From positions 49,294 through 113,293 of the forward strand of contig CAWZYM010000125.1 of NCBI GenBank assembly GCA_963966185.1: a DNA stretch of 64,000 bases, given 5' to 3'. The position numbers were made by a program, and so were the translations under genes. The stretch comes from Rhabditoides inermis (taxonomy: Eukaryota > Nematoda > Chromadorea > Rhabditida > Rhabditidae). Of this stretch, positions 24,172-34,975 are shown piece after piece (position 1 is the first letter of the stretch; each line of letters begins with the position of its first letter). Under the pieces are notes generated by a model that searched no databases, had not been told where the DNA came from, and worked only from the letters and a program-made list of their open reading frames with translations.

Positions 24172-24304
24172 TACTGTTGGGATGGTTCTTGTAGTGTTAC
24201 AAAGATCAACATGTTTGATATCGTAAAGAGACAGAACGAATGGGGCGGGGGGGGGGAGGGGGTGAGACAGAAAAAGGGAGAAAGAAGGTGGAGAGAGGTT
24301 GGCA

Positions 24305-24319
24305 TGAACGGGCTCGAAG

Positions 24320-24355
<36 letters not shown>
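24305..24355 (+). repeat. (CT)n microsatellite with flanking G-run
   Basis: CT repeats preceded by a G-rich run (24244-24262). Confidence 0.9.
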
Positions 24356-24358
<3 letters not shown>

Positions 24359-24359
24359 T

Positions 24360-24820
24360 CACGCTTTACTATTTCACTCTCACTCTAACTACTCTCACCC
24401 ATTCTGTTGCCAGGTCACAATAAACACGTCTCCTCGCTTTGTCATCGCGCATTTTGGTGTATACATATTGTATTTTCCGCCATTCAGTGTCAGTTTGTTT
24501 CTTTCGACCAGTTCGTCTAATTTCGCCTAAATCATTTTGTATATGGATACACTATCACTATCACTTTCTGAAACATACATACATTCCACATATCCCTGTT
24601 GTAGATTCGGTTGTTCTTGGATATACCATAGAGGCGGTTGTTTTTGAATATATATAATAAGACGTTGGTGTGCACTTCGCGGTTGCGTACTGTCCGGCGC
24701 GCATCGCACCTCCAGATACTCGCGAGAGTACGTCCGGTTATCTTCAACATCTCCATGTATCTGTTTTGCACGTTCATGTTCTGGTCGTGTGGTGTCTTTC
24801 TAAGATGAAAGAAAATATAT
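24360..24820. repeat. Duplicated arm sequence upstream of the LINE
   Basis: 24360-24570 duplicates 22690-22878; 24690-24820 (CACCTCCAGATACTCGCGAG ... CTGGTCGTGTGGTGTC) duplicates 18745-18865 and, inverted, 44807-44935. It is the continuation of the 29210-30478 segment from which the LINE separates it. Confidence 0.65.
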
Positions 24821-25073
24821 TCATTCCCTCGCGTTTCTCGCTAGAGAGCGGTTGCCCTATTCGCCCCTCTCTCGCGCTGCTGCCGTATTGATCGCCCCCT
24901 GATCTACCGCAGCTTCACGCCAACTTGGCCCAGTGGATACGTTTTGAAACTGGGCCCGTACAGTGAGTCGGGTTAGCTGCTTCTCTCTCTCTCGCGCGCT
25001 TCCCTTTTCTCACTTTCTCACTCTTTTGGGTGGTTTTTGTATGGAGTAAAAGCCACCCAAACCAGGTACTGCC

Positions 25074-26099
25074 ATGGATTCTTCTCAGTTCTCTTTCTTC
25101 TCTCGCATGCTCGAGCAGCAGAATCTCCTGATTGAGCAGCACGGCAAGCTCATCGCCAACCAGAGCAAGCAGCTGGAGGCTATTCAAGAGACTGTGTCGC
25201 AAAACACCGCGGCCCTGTCTCGTCTGCTGGCAGCAATCGACTCGCCCCCTGCCGCCCGCTCGCCCCATATTCCCACGCTCACCTACTCGAGTGTGGCACG
25301 CGTGATGCACTCGGAGTCGGCTCGCTCCGTGTTCCTCGACAAGGCGACTCGCGCCGTTATCGTCGGTAGGGAGGAGAAGAAGACTGACGAGGAGACCTCC
25401 AAGGACGACTTCCTCTTCATCGGGGAGCTTGTCCGCGCCACCGGTGACGAGGAGCTGATCCAACTGTACGGCCAGAGGAAGATCTCGTGCCACCGCCACC
25501 CCGCTGTCCGACCGCCCAAGGGAAACCGCATCATCAAGGTCCAGCTGGAGACGAGCCAGCTCCGAGATCGTCTTCTTGCGGGCATTTACTCGCACAGGTG
25601 GAGCGCGCTGGAGAACGTACAGTTTCGCTACGCTCGCCGAGACTACACCGAGGAAGAACTGGCAGAAGACCGGGCCCTGCGGGGGCAGGCCAAGTCCCTC
25701 AATGAGTCTGCCGGCAAGGTCGCCTTCGTCGTCCGCGACTGCCGACTCGTCAAGCTGCGTGTCCCCCGCGAGTTCAAGGATCACACGTCGCCTTCCGCAG
25801 CCCCGCCTCCTTTGCCACTCGTCTCTGAGTTCGTGCCGCCCACCGTCCCCGCCTCCAGGAGGAGCCGTGTCACCGCTGTCACCACTGCCTCTGCGCGCTC
25901 GCAGTCTCGCGCGTCTCGCTCTCGTGCCGCTTCCTGTTCCACTGCGCGTTCTCTCTCTTCTACTCGCGGGTCTAAACGGGTTGCTGACGAGTCTGCCGGA
26001 GGCACTTTCCAGGAGCCGAAGCGGGTCGCCGGGGACGCTGCCGCTTCCTCTTCTGCCGCAGACACTGCCGTGACGATGGACGTGTCCGCCGTCTCCTAG
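25074..26099 (+). CDS. LINE ORF1 protein
   Basis: A 341-residue ORF from an ATG in good context (TACTGCCATGG). ORF1 proteins bind the element RNA and form the RNP. Residues about 8-60 are Gln/Leu-rich and heptad-like (MLEQQNLLIEQHGKLIANQ), consistent with a coiled coil for trimerisation. 95-235 form a compact mixed region (FLFIGELVRATGDEELIQL, RKISCHRHPAVRPPKGN, NVQFRYARRDYTEEE) that could be an RRM/CTD-like RNA-binding part. 255-341 is a low-complexity Ser/Arg/Ala tail. Base composition is much more GC-rich than ORF2. It ends at a single TAG (26097-26099) and ORF2 continues in the same frame. Confidence 0.85.
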   Translation: MDSSQFSFFSRMLEQQNLLIEQHGKLIANQSKQLEAIQETVSQNTAALSRLLAAIDSPPAARSPHIPTLTYSSVARVMHSESARSVFLDKATRAVIVGREEKKTDEETSKDDFLFIGELVRATGDEELIQLYGQRKISCHRHPAVRPPKGNRIIKVQLETSQLRDRLLAGIYSHRWSALENVQFRYARRDYTEEELAEDRALRGQAKSLNESAGKVAFVVRDCRLVKLRVPREFKDHTSPSAAPPPLPLVSEFVPPTVPASRRSRVTAVTTASARSQSRASRSRAASCSTARSLSSTRGSKRVADESAGGTFQEPKRVAGDAAASSSAADTAVTMDVSAVS

Positions 26100-29046
26100 G
26101 GAGCTCGCCAGGCCCCAGATCAATCTCCTCTCTATGCGCAGGTGGCTCCCCCTTTTGTAGATTCTGTAGATTGTGATTGTGATACTGTAAATTGTCATAA
26201 TGTTGATTCTGGTAGCTCTGTCCGTATTCCGTTTTCGAAGGTTCTGTTAATTAACGTGCGCTCGGTCAAAAACAAGCTATATGAACTCGAACTTCTTCTA
26301 AACACCGAAAAGCCCATGATTGTTATACTGACCGAAACCTGGCTCAGCCCACACGAATCAATCGCTTCACTCTCACTGGGTGGTCGATATTCCATTTTGC
26401 GTTCCGATAGGCTCACTCATGCAGGGGGTGTAATGGCGTTGTATCAATCAAATATTTCTATTAAGCTAATCAGGTCAACATCGATCAACAATCTCTCCGA
26501 AATTCTCTCATTTGATGTTTTCCCTTCTGACAATTTGCACTTAGATAGACCAATACGCTTCATTGCTTGCTACCGTACGCCCGGCTCCACTCCCGAAATT
26601 AAACGAACAGGGTTCCAGCTCATTTCTGAATTAGACTCACTTATTGACTCCGAAAACAGGTCACATATTGTTTTAGGCGATTTTAATGCGCCTTCAATCG
26701 ATTGGAAATGCGGTCGTGCTTTTGACTCCTTTGACAAATCGCTCTTGGATTTCGCTTGCTTACACTCAATGTTTCAAACGGTAAACAAACCTACCATGGT
26801 TAAACGTACCGGCATAAAATCAAATATTCTCGATATAATACTTGTCGACAATTCCCCTCTTGTAACTAGTACACGCATACTTCATCGCTTCAGTACCTGC
26901 GATCATCTGCCAGTTGAATTCATATTGCGCGTCGAAGACATGTCTGCACACCACAAACCTGATCTCGTACGAAACTATAGAAATGTAAACTGGGATACCA
27001 TTAACAATGCTATTGATTCTATTCGCTGGACGCGTGTTTTTATTGGCAAAACAGTTGAACAAGCTGCATCCAAGTTTTACGAAATCATACATGACATAAT
27101 TGATGCTCACATTCCGCTTGTCGCTCCAGCTAACAAACGCCCCCGCCCATTACCTCGTTATCTAACTAAGCTGAAGCGACAAGCCAATAAACTTTCATCA
27201 ACGAGACCCCACTCCATCGATTCTAATAGGTCACAGCGTCGCCTACGTAAAGCAATAGTTTCTTGGAATTGCAAGCGTGAATCTAAATTGATCGTTAATG
27301 GCAATAAATCAGCTTTCTATCGTGATGTTCGAAATAAAATGCATCCCGATGGTGGCATCGGCGCAATTTGTCACGATGATATTTTCATTCACAATGCGCT
27401 GGACAAATGTGAGATCTTTGCTGACTATTTTGAATCAGTTTATCGCGATTCCATCACACCACCTGGTGCTGACTTGCCTAAACTACCACATTCACTTGAT
27501 ATGATTGACATTACCCTTCTCGAAGTTCATAAAATCATTTCCAAACTCGATTCCAAATATAACACTTCTCCAGATGGTATTAACAACGTGTTTCTGAAAC
27601 GTACGGCAACTTCCATATCGGTTCCATTGACGATTCTTTTTGCAATGTCCATGTCTGTCAGAGAAATCCCATCTATTTGGAAAGAAGCTTGGGTGAAACC
27701 ATTATTCAAAAAAGGCGCACGTGAATCTGTCTCAAACTACAGACCGATTTCTCTCACATGTAGCATCTCTAAAGTTATGGAAAGAATATGCGTTCAGCAG
27801 ATTACAAAATACTTAGAAAAGCACAACCTACTCTCCAAAAAACAATTTGGTTTTCGCAAAAATCGATCCACTAATGCACAACTAATTGAATGTCATATGA
27901 ATTGGTGCAAGCGTATTTCATCTGGTTCCGTAATAGATTGCATCTATTTCGACTTTAAAAAAACATTTGATACCATCAACCATGACCTTCTTTTCAAGAA
28001 ACTTGACGCTATCGGTATTCGCGGTAATGCTCTTGGCTGGATAATTGAATTTCTCAAAAATCGCAAGCAATCTGTTATGATTGGATCTAAGCGTTCCTCA
28101 CCGCGCACTGTTAATTGTGGCGTTCCACAAGGTTCGTGTCTTGGACCCTTGCTGTTCAACATTTTCATAGATAACATTCCTGATAATTTACCAGATGGCG
28201 TTTATTATGCGCTTTATGCAGACGATTTGAAAATTTACTTTCCTTTTGATTTTACCAGTACTTCTGCGAAGTCTATTTTCCAAAAAGCCATTGACATAGT
28301 CGCAGCTTGGTCAGCTTCATGGGGACTTCAGATATCCACTGAGAAAACTCAAATATTGCATGTAGGCAAGCGGAATCCAAAGCACACTTATATCGTCCAC
28401 GACTCAACTCTCAAACCAGTAGATTCTGCAAAGGATCTTGGTATTCTCATGAGTAATAACTTATTGTTCCGTGATCATTTCAAACAAATAATTCAACAAA
28501 CTCTGTATTCTATAAATGATTTTTTTTCGGACATACAAAACACGAAATCCCACACTACTGATCACCGCATACACAACCTATTTTCGCTGTAAATTAGAAT
28601 ATTGCACTGAGCTCTGGAACCCTACTGATGTTGCTTCTGTAAACCTAATTGAGAGCATACAACGCTATTATACTCGTCGTGTGTGTCAGCGTATCGGGCG
28701 CAGCCTATCATATCCTCAACGCCTTGAGCTTTTCAATCTTCAAACTCTCGAAAATAGACGATTCTTGAATGATGTCACATACATTCACAAAGTAATCCAC
28801 TCGAAAACTATATTGGACTATCATGGTCTTTTTGCAATTATTCCATCTCGTACTCGTGGCTCTCATGAATTTAGAATTGTTCCATCATTTGATCACACAG
28901 GCCGTACCAGCACTTTTTTAAGCAGAACCTTCGCAATATGGAATGCGCTTTCTCGTGACCTAATCTCCATCAATGATCCCTCTATCTTCAAATCACAACT
29001 CTCTACATTAGATCTCATGCCACCTAGCAAATTGCGCAACCTATAG
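26100..29046 (+). pseudogene. LINE ORF2 (endonuclease-reverse transcriptase), one frameshift
   Basis: The protein nicks target DNA and copies the RNA into it. The frame is open from the codon after ORF1's TAG and has no ATG before the endonuclease; its first in-frame Met (KPMIVI) lies inside the domain. Counting codons from 26142, APE endonuclease motifs are LINVRS (about 36), TETWL (66), LGDFNAP (180) and CDHLPVE (252). RT motifs are KPLFKKG and YRPISLT (518-540), FDFKKTFD (605), GVPQGSCLGP (665) and YADD (691). The reading frame is lost at an eight-T run (28520-28527). The usual C-terminal CR1/L2 segment (LWNP, YPQRLELFNLQTLENRR) continues in the next frame to 29046. Apart from that break it looks complete. 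Confidence 0.92.
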
Positions 29047-29208
29047 AGAGCTCTCCCCCCACTTCCTTTTCCATGTAATACTATGTGATTATGTTCGTGT
29101 TCAATATCATTGAAACCCCGTTTATACCTGCCGTTTGTATTGCTCACTTTTTGTTTATAACTGCGTTTTTTTTCCATGTTATCGGTAATAAACCTATCTA
29201 TCTATCTA
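29047..29208 (+). other. LINE 3' UTR and (TATC)n tail
   Basis: Ends GGTAATAAACC followed by TATCTATCTATCTAT. Microsatellite 3' ends after an AATAAA-like box are typical of CR1/L2-group LINEs and allow the 3' end to be placed. Confidence 0.85.
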
Positions 29209-29209
29209 T

Positions 29210-30478
29210 GATATAATCCTCTGTCTGTTTTCGCGTACCGCGTTCTGTAGGAGTTTGACTTTTTTTTCTTTCCGCTGGCTTTCAACACTTGGAGCGCCTA
29301 AATAGAGGCATTCAGGTACAATGAGTCAAATGTCAACCCAGTAAATTAGAAGCTCAGCAACTTCATGATTGGGAGTGACTGGATTAATTTGCGCGGCAGT
29401 GGAGTTTTTGCTGCTGCGGCTATCCTTGCTGCCCGCTCGTCCCTTCCTCACTCGATCGTTGTTCCTACGCTGACTGCGTCGAGTGGATGACTGCGTGTCA
29501 GCCAAATCCGCATCTCTCACAGTCTTCGCAGTATTCCTAAACACGAGTCATAACGATACGTATAAGTGTTGTGCGTTTAACCTTAAACTCGTCCGTGAGT
29601 TCCCTCAGCTTCTTCGTTTTGTATTCTAACTTGGACTTTGTCTTCTTTCCTGTTCCTCGCGACTCCTTGCGCTCACTGTACAAATGATGAGGTACATGTT
29701 TTTTTTTTTATGTATTTCACTCACATGGGCAGTTTCTTGAAAATAGCCTCTATATCTCTCAGTCTCTTTTCGATCATTTGTCGAATGATATGTCGCAATT
29801 CCACTCTGTCTCGAATCAAATATTCGGATGGTTCGTGACCGAGTGAGAGCAGAATGGCAAATATTGCATCAAAGTAGCCACAATTCACATGATCCGATTG
29901 TCCCTGAGTGTATGTTTAGGTATTAGAGAGGTAGGGGAGAGACGTGAGCTCACTTGCTGAGGAACCTTGGTGACCGCAAAAAAACTTGATATTTTTGTGG
30001 TTAGGAAGATAGGAAATGCTTAAGGAAGGTGTGCTGTCGTTCATAATATCGTTTGTGCTGAAACTTTGTTGTTGGCTTTGCCTGTTGAATTACGAACGGA
30101 CCGCATAATCAGTGTTCGATGTACTGGCAAAGAAAGAATCGTAAAGATGACTGATGATATGAATCTGAAATATTTGTGTTTCTCATTTACTTATAAACTG
30201 TGTAACTGAAAAAGGTCAATCACTTATATAGCACAAAATGCCCTCGTTCAAGTGCAAATCTCCGGTTATCAAACGGCGCAATTTCCGGTATTAGTGCCTA
30301 TTTTGTACATGTTTGAATTGAAAAAAAATCTCACAACGTGTTGGAAGTGTAAACGTTTCCGGGGCTTCTATTTATAGATTCGAAGAATGGAAGTGTGTTC
30401 TTGCCTTGATCAAAGAGTCGGTAGAATGCAGAGAGTTGAATAGTCGTCATTTGCTGAAACGTTTTTGATTTGTCAAGG
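29210..30478 (-). pseudogene. Ulp1/C48-like protease fragment, left copy L2
   Basis: Minus-strand counterpart of 43835-44800. Read from 30478 downward it has a TTTCAG acceptor, then QLSAFYRLFDQGKNTLPFF; later the segment before CTCAGCAAG with the Q-containing motif VPQQ; then the C48 Cys exon (near 29870-29905); then RDRVELRHIIRQMIEKR (29770-29820); and the basic tail around 29400-29520. At the codon where R2 has TGA this copy has CGA, so it is less damaged there. A long AT-rich intron separates the first exons. It is cut from its downstream flank by the LINE. Confidence 0.6.
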
Positions 30479-30812
30479 AATCAGCGGGGCGGGTGGAATT
30501 GTAGAATCTGACTTCTGATTCGTTCCTCCTCTTCTTTTCCGAGTTCCCTCCTCCTCGGGCCACCGTATTTTCCGTTGATGCCGTATTTGCTCTGCCGCTG
30601 CTCACTCCGAATGTGCATGGTTTGATTACAGCACACTAGTTGTAGTTTATTCACAAAATTTAGAGTGGTAAGTATGCTCCTTTAAAAAAGTAGAAATTAG
30701 TCATTTTTCAACCTACCTTTTTATTTTATTCAAACCTATTTTTCAACCTGGTAAAGAATATTACAATTCAAATTTTCAAAGTCTCTTTGAAAATAGAAAT
30801 TAATCTTTTTCA

Positions 30813-30865
30813 ACCTTTTCAGATAAGAAAGCTTCTATTATCGAAAGGCTTAATAGAACCTTAAA
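30813..30865 (+). pseudogene. Polinton-type integrase, C-terminal core fragment
   Basis: After CTTTTCAG the plus strand reads DKKASIIERLNRTLK. KAS-xxERxNRTLK is the helix carrying the third catalytic acid (Glu) in retroviral-like and Polinton/Maverick integrases. It is broken at once by sequence starting TTAAAGGAACAGTGGCGAC, an end of the MITE family described at 34976. Confidence 0.55.
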
Positions 30866-30874
30866 GGAACAGTG

Positions 30875-31320
30875 GCGACTTATTTCTATGGGACTCCGCG
30901 TATGGGACTCCGCGAGTGTGCGTATGGGACTCCGCGAGTGTGCGCGCAGACCGTGGACAACCCCATACACTACGAAAAGTTGTCGGTCGCACGTTTTGTT
31001 TTCGACCATTGGTTTAACGTTTGTTTATTTTTATGCTCGATATCTAATAAATATTTCTATTCTCACAGTTTCTCTGAACCATGTAGAAGTGAAAAGATAA
31101 CTTTCTCGTTCGAGGTCCATTGGATCGTTGTTCACTAATAATATTTTGTGAAGTTCAGTTTTGTAAATTGAGAAATACATTTTCGTATACACCGAAGTTT
31201 GGCATGTTCATACTACAAATTCGAAAAGAATCCATGACATGAAATTTAAAGTGGTACTTTCCTTTAAAGAGACTTTGAAAAGTTGAATTATAATATGCTT
31301 TACCAATATCAGTTTGCATC
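30875..31320. other. No gene recognised; short tandem GGGACTCCGCG repeats
   Basis: ATGGGACTCCGCG occurs three times at 30887-30935; the rest is AT-rich sequence with no signal. Confidence 0.4.
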
Positions 31321-31340
31321 TTTTTAGGATTTCTTTTACT

Positions 31341-31757
31341 TTAATGAAAATACGAGCATCTGCAGTTTTTTTTGCCTTTTTTACTCTTCAGAGGAACAAC
31401 CCATGCATACTTACTAAAACAATCAATTATAGTTAGAAGATATCTATAACCTTTATTTTCCTTTTCGTAGGAAATCATTTCTACGAGATTTGACTGCCAC
31501 TGATCATCTATTCCATTCACGAAGACTCTTTGACTCTCGAAGTTCTTCCTAGCTGGTTTGTGTAGAATGTAAACATCTTGCTGATTCAAAAATTCTTTGA
31601 CTTTCTTGTTCCTCGATTGGCAACTTTGTTGTTCGTTGCAATTCATTGACTCCACAAAATCCTGTTTTCGGTGAGTAATATGTTGTTTTAAAAGTTCTCT
31701 TTCACCTTCGGAAACTTGTGGGTTGTCTACGAATTTTAGATTTTTCACTAATTTCAA
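31341..31757 (-). pseudogene. Polinton/Maverick-type integrase, N-terminal and core fragment
   Basis: A 138-codon minus-strand ORF. GIDDQWQSNLVEMISYE, NKGYRYLLTIIDCFSKYAW and VVPLKSKKGK are the first part of a DDE/rve integrase core as found in Polintons; the preceding residues (FLNQQDVYILHKPARKNF) fit the segment before the core. The frame ends in a poor lysine-rich stretch soon after PLKSKKG, before the second Asp. The missing third-acid helix lies on the opposite strand about 500 bp away (30813-30865), so one ancestral gene has been split and inverted. No other Polinton gene is visible. Confidence 0.75.
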
Positions 31758-31924
31758 CCTCCTTGATATCTTCTAATCCAGAACTTCCTGTGATTGTTGG
31801 AATTAGCTTACACTTCATTGTTTCACATTCTTGGCATAACCAATTATTCAATTGTTGTAATCAATTATTACTTGATTAAAGGCGGCAATTTGCAGAACAC
31901 TTTGTCTTTGAAGCCAATACGAAA

Positions 31925-32115
31925 ATGGAGAGAGAGAGAAGGGGAGAAAGTGGGAGAGAGATGGAGAGAGGAAGAGAGAGGGGGAAAGAAAGGAAGAAAG
32001 AGGGAGAGAGGGAGAGAGAACGAGGAAGAGAGAGAGAGAGGGGGGGGGAGGGACAAGGGGAGGGAGAGAGAAAGAGAAGAGGAGGGAGAAAGAGAGAGAA
32101 AGAGAGAAAAGTCCC
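31925..32115 (+). repeat. GA/GGGA purine tract
   Basis: About 190 bp of nearly uninterrupted purine on the plus strand. The overlapping open frames on both strands are compositional. Confidence 0.95.
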
Positions 32116-32179
32116 ATTTATCGAAGGCAAATCGAACACACTGCATCTACTGAAGATGTGAGAATGTGAGAATAAAGTG

Positions 32180-32426
32180 GAGCATTAGGGGCGGCGCGCA
32201 GCGGCGCCCGTTTGTTTTGAGCTGTGACGCGCGCAACACGCCACTCCCAAGGCACACACGATTTCTCTATTCTAATACAATATACTTAATTAGTGTGCGT
32301 TATTTGTTAGAATATCACTTTGTAAGACCTATGAGTATGATTCGTGAAACCAATATCGGTTGCGGCATCCAAAAACCGCCCTCTCTTGCTCTCTCCCGCT
32401 TTGCCACTAAACGTGTTTACGACGGC

Positions 32427-32457
<31 letters not shown>

Positions 32458-32700
32458 GTGTGCATCACGTAAGCTCCGCCCACTGCACTTTGCGCTCATT
32501 GGTCGCTCGGCTCTCTTGCGTGCGCACTCTGATTGGCTGAGCGCATGCCCCGCCCTTCGTTCACCCACTCTCGTGTCGGCTCGCCGTCCAGGCCACCGCC
32601 CCAGTTTTGGCGCGAAAACTGTGGGGGGAGGGGAGTGTGCGGAGCGGAGTGAGTGGGTAAGAGAGAGAGACGCGAAATAGCGCGTGTCAATGAGAGACTG
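32180..32700. promoter_or_regulatory. GC-rich island with E2F and CCAAT-type sites
   Basis: TTTGGCGCGAAA at 32606-32617 is a textbook E2F/DP site. ATTGG (reverse CCAAT) occurs at 32498-32502 and 32532-32536, with CCGCCC-type elements nearby. A (GGC)n run (32423-32452) borders the island. Such clusters mark promoters of cell-cycle or housekeeping genes. No downstream coding exon could be recognised on either strand, so the gene served, if any, is unknown. Confidence 0.45.
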
Positions 32701-32848
32701 GCATTGGCAGGCGCACGAGCGATTCGACAAAGCAGTGCGTTTCCATATTCAGGATACGTTTTCTAAAGTTTCGAATATGTATACAAAACATGTTCGGCAC
32801 ATCAACCTGAAAAACAATTTCTTCGAAATTTGAGAAAAGGACATCCAT

Positions 32849-33222
32849 TCTCTTTCGAAAAGTACACGAGTAAAGAGGAGTGGTTTGTTTTGATCTAATT
32901 CAACAAAAGCACATGCATAAAATCTCTTCGCAGCTGACTAAAATTTCAAAACAAACCTGCTCTTTCTGATCGATGAAAAATATAGTATGCACTATAATCG
33001 TGTCATACATTTTGTTGCAAGTTACTTGTTGGGATTAACAGTATCCTGAATACCTGAACTCAACATGCTAACAAGAAAACAATTAGAGTTTTAAAACATC
33101 GTTCGAAAGAGCAGGTTTGTTTTGAAATTTTAGTCAGCTGCGAAGAGATTTTATGCATGTGCTTTTGTTGAATTAGATCAAAACAAACCACTCCTCTTTA
33201 CTCGTGTACTTTTCGAAAGAGA
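32849..33222. mobile_element. Foldback element with 118-bp inverted arms
   Basis: 32849-32966 and 33105-33222 are near-perfect reverse complements (TCTCTTTCGAAAAGTACAC ... AACAAACCTGCTCTTTC), separated by 138 bp. The transcript would fold into a long hairpin. No coding capacity. A 12-bp inverted match TATTCAGGATAC/GTATCCTGAATA links the upstream flank (about 32746) to the loop. Confidence 0.9.
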
Positions 33223-34975
33223 TCAGAGCTCAATTGAGAACACCGTTGAGCACCTGACTTAAATAGTCTCACTAAGCTTACCCTGCGGATCAGAGAAGCC
33301 ACCACAACAAAACGAACACATCCGTTCATCCGTATCGATAGTCAAACTAAATACACTCCCTCTGCCTCTGACATTCATGCAGATGCTATCAATCGATAAT
33401 CAATTGATCACACCTCCCGCGTCTAGTAATTCAACGTGGAAGTGTCAAATTGTGGTAACACAAGAATCACAGATAATTATAACCTATCTCTCTTTTTCAC
33501 AACTCATCTCTAGTGTAGCGTGCAAATAACGAGAGGTCAAAGTCCATTGCGCTGTTGATTTTCGACGGCATGCAAATTCCGCGAAGATGAGTCGTCGGCG
33601 TTAATGGAGCGGTCATTTCGTTCGCTTTCCTCGCGGTGGCATGGTCGATTCCTCTCCCGGCGGCAGTTGTGAGTTTTTTCATTCTTATGTAGGGACCGCA
33701 ACGTGAGGTGTAGAGTTTGTGTCGAAATCATGTAACATTTTTTGACTGGACGCGTTACTCGTTATAATTAGCGTAGAACGATTCGCCCTTCCGCGCTGAT
33801 TCCAACGGTATTCGATTTATGGGAAAAAGTGCCCCGTAAAGTATTGAAAATCGATAAAGAGTGATATGATGACGTCATATTTCTTTGATCTAGCCGCCAT
33901 TGTCCAAAATGAGTAGTGAAAAATGGTGTCATAAGAGACGTATTTCATCGAGTACTGATTGATTACAATCAAACAAAGCGTAGTGCTACTCTTAGAAACG
34001 AGTATATTCATAATTTAACTATTAATGACGTCATGAGTGCTTTGATCTAGCCGCCCTCTGTCGCACTTTCCCTGTGTGAGCGCGCGCTCGGGTGCGCGCG
34101 CGCCGCGCGGAATTAGAGCGCAATGTGAACGATGAACCCTATGAATATTATATATTTTCGAAATCAGCTTGAAACGATCTACATTATTATACAAACTGCC
34201 ATACCACATCCAAACTTCTGAAATTCTCATTGTGGTCCCTAATTCTTATGGCTTTGTTCACGTTTCCGTCGTCCGTTTTTGATGATATCAGTTCGCATCG
34301 TGGCTTCCACAGTTTTTTTGTGGCCGACGCGGAATCTCGTGCTTCTCGGTTCTCGGTATATCGAGTCAGCGCACAGTGTCGATTGTGGATTGTGGAGTGC
34401 GCGAGTGCGTCACACACACGGCGCTCAGATAGTTGCAAGTTGCCTTGTTGCCGGTCGAAAGCGTCCGCGATGGGGCCGCTGGTCGCTCCAGTAGACCACA
34501 CATGTCTCTTAGCCAAATACCAGCAAGCGCGATGGTTGCGCGATGGTAATCAATCGATAATCAATCGATAATCTCAAAAACTAGCGAACTACGAATAAGA
34601 GAATCCATTTCACGAGACTTCAGCGCGAGTTTTTGTTTTTAGCGATTCTCACGTGTACATCCTCATTTTGAGACGTCAGAATGTGGTGCGCGGTCTCTCT
34701 CCATTCCCTTTTCCACTCGTGAATGAGACAATGAAACTGACTATTCACAACAATTTTCAGTATTTCCGAATATCATAACCTCCAAACTCGGTTTCGAGTT
34801 GTGAGAGAACGATCGATAATCAATCGATACTCAGATGATATAAGCATATAAGGACACTTCGATTGACAATCGATCAAGTGCCGCGCGTGAGTGCCGCGCA
34901 CACATCCGCTGTGCTACCGCAGTCCACTATAGTACTCTTGATAATACAGTGTCTTGGACATGACGAGTTAAATAG
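33223..34975. other. No gene recognised; clustered ATCGAT and TGACGTCA motifs
   Basis: A pair of related segments, each with TGACGTCAT followed by CTTTGATCTAGCCGCC, lies at 33869-33900 and 34027-34055. Repeats of ATCAATCGATAATC occur near 33390, 34548 and 34813. An alternating GCGCGC stretch lies at 34078-34110. I see no exon. Confidence 0.4.

Larger units (their letters stand above)
24821..29208 (+). mobile_element. Full-length CR1/L2-like LINE
   Basis: A 4.39-kb non-LTR retrotransposon with a 250-bp 5' UTR, ORF1, an endonuclease-RT ORF2, a short 3' UTR and an ATAAACC(TATC)n tail rather than poly(A). The boundaries come from comparison with two uninterrupted copies of the site, at about 18865 and, inverted, at about 44805. 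Both read GAAAATATATGATAT across the insertion point. No target duplication longer than about 3-4 bp is evident. ORF2 has one frameshift, so this copy is probably dead. Confidence 0.93.
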
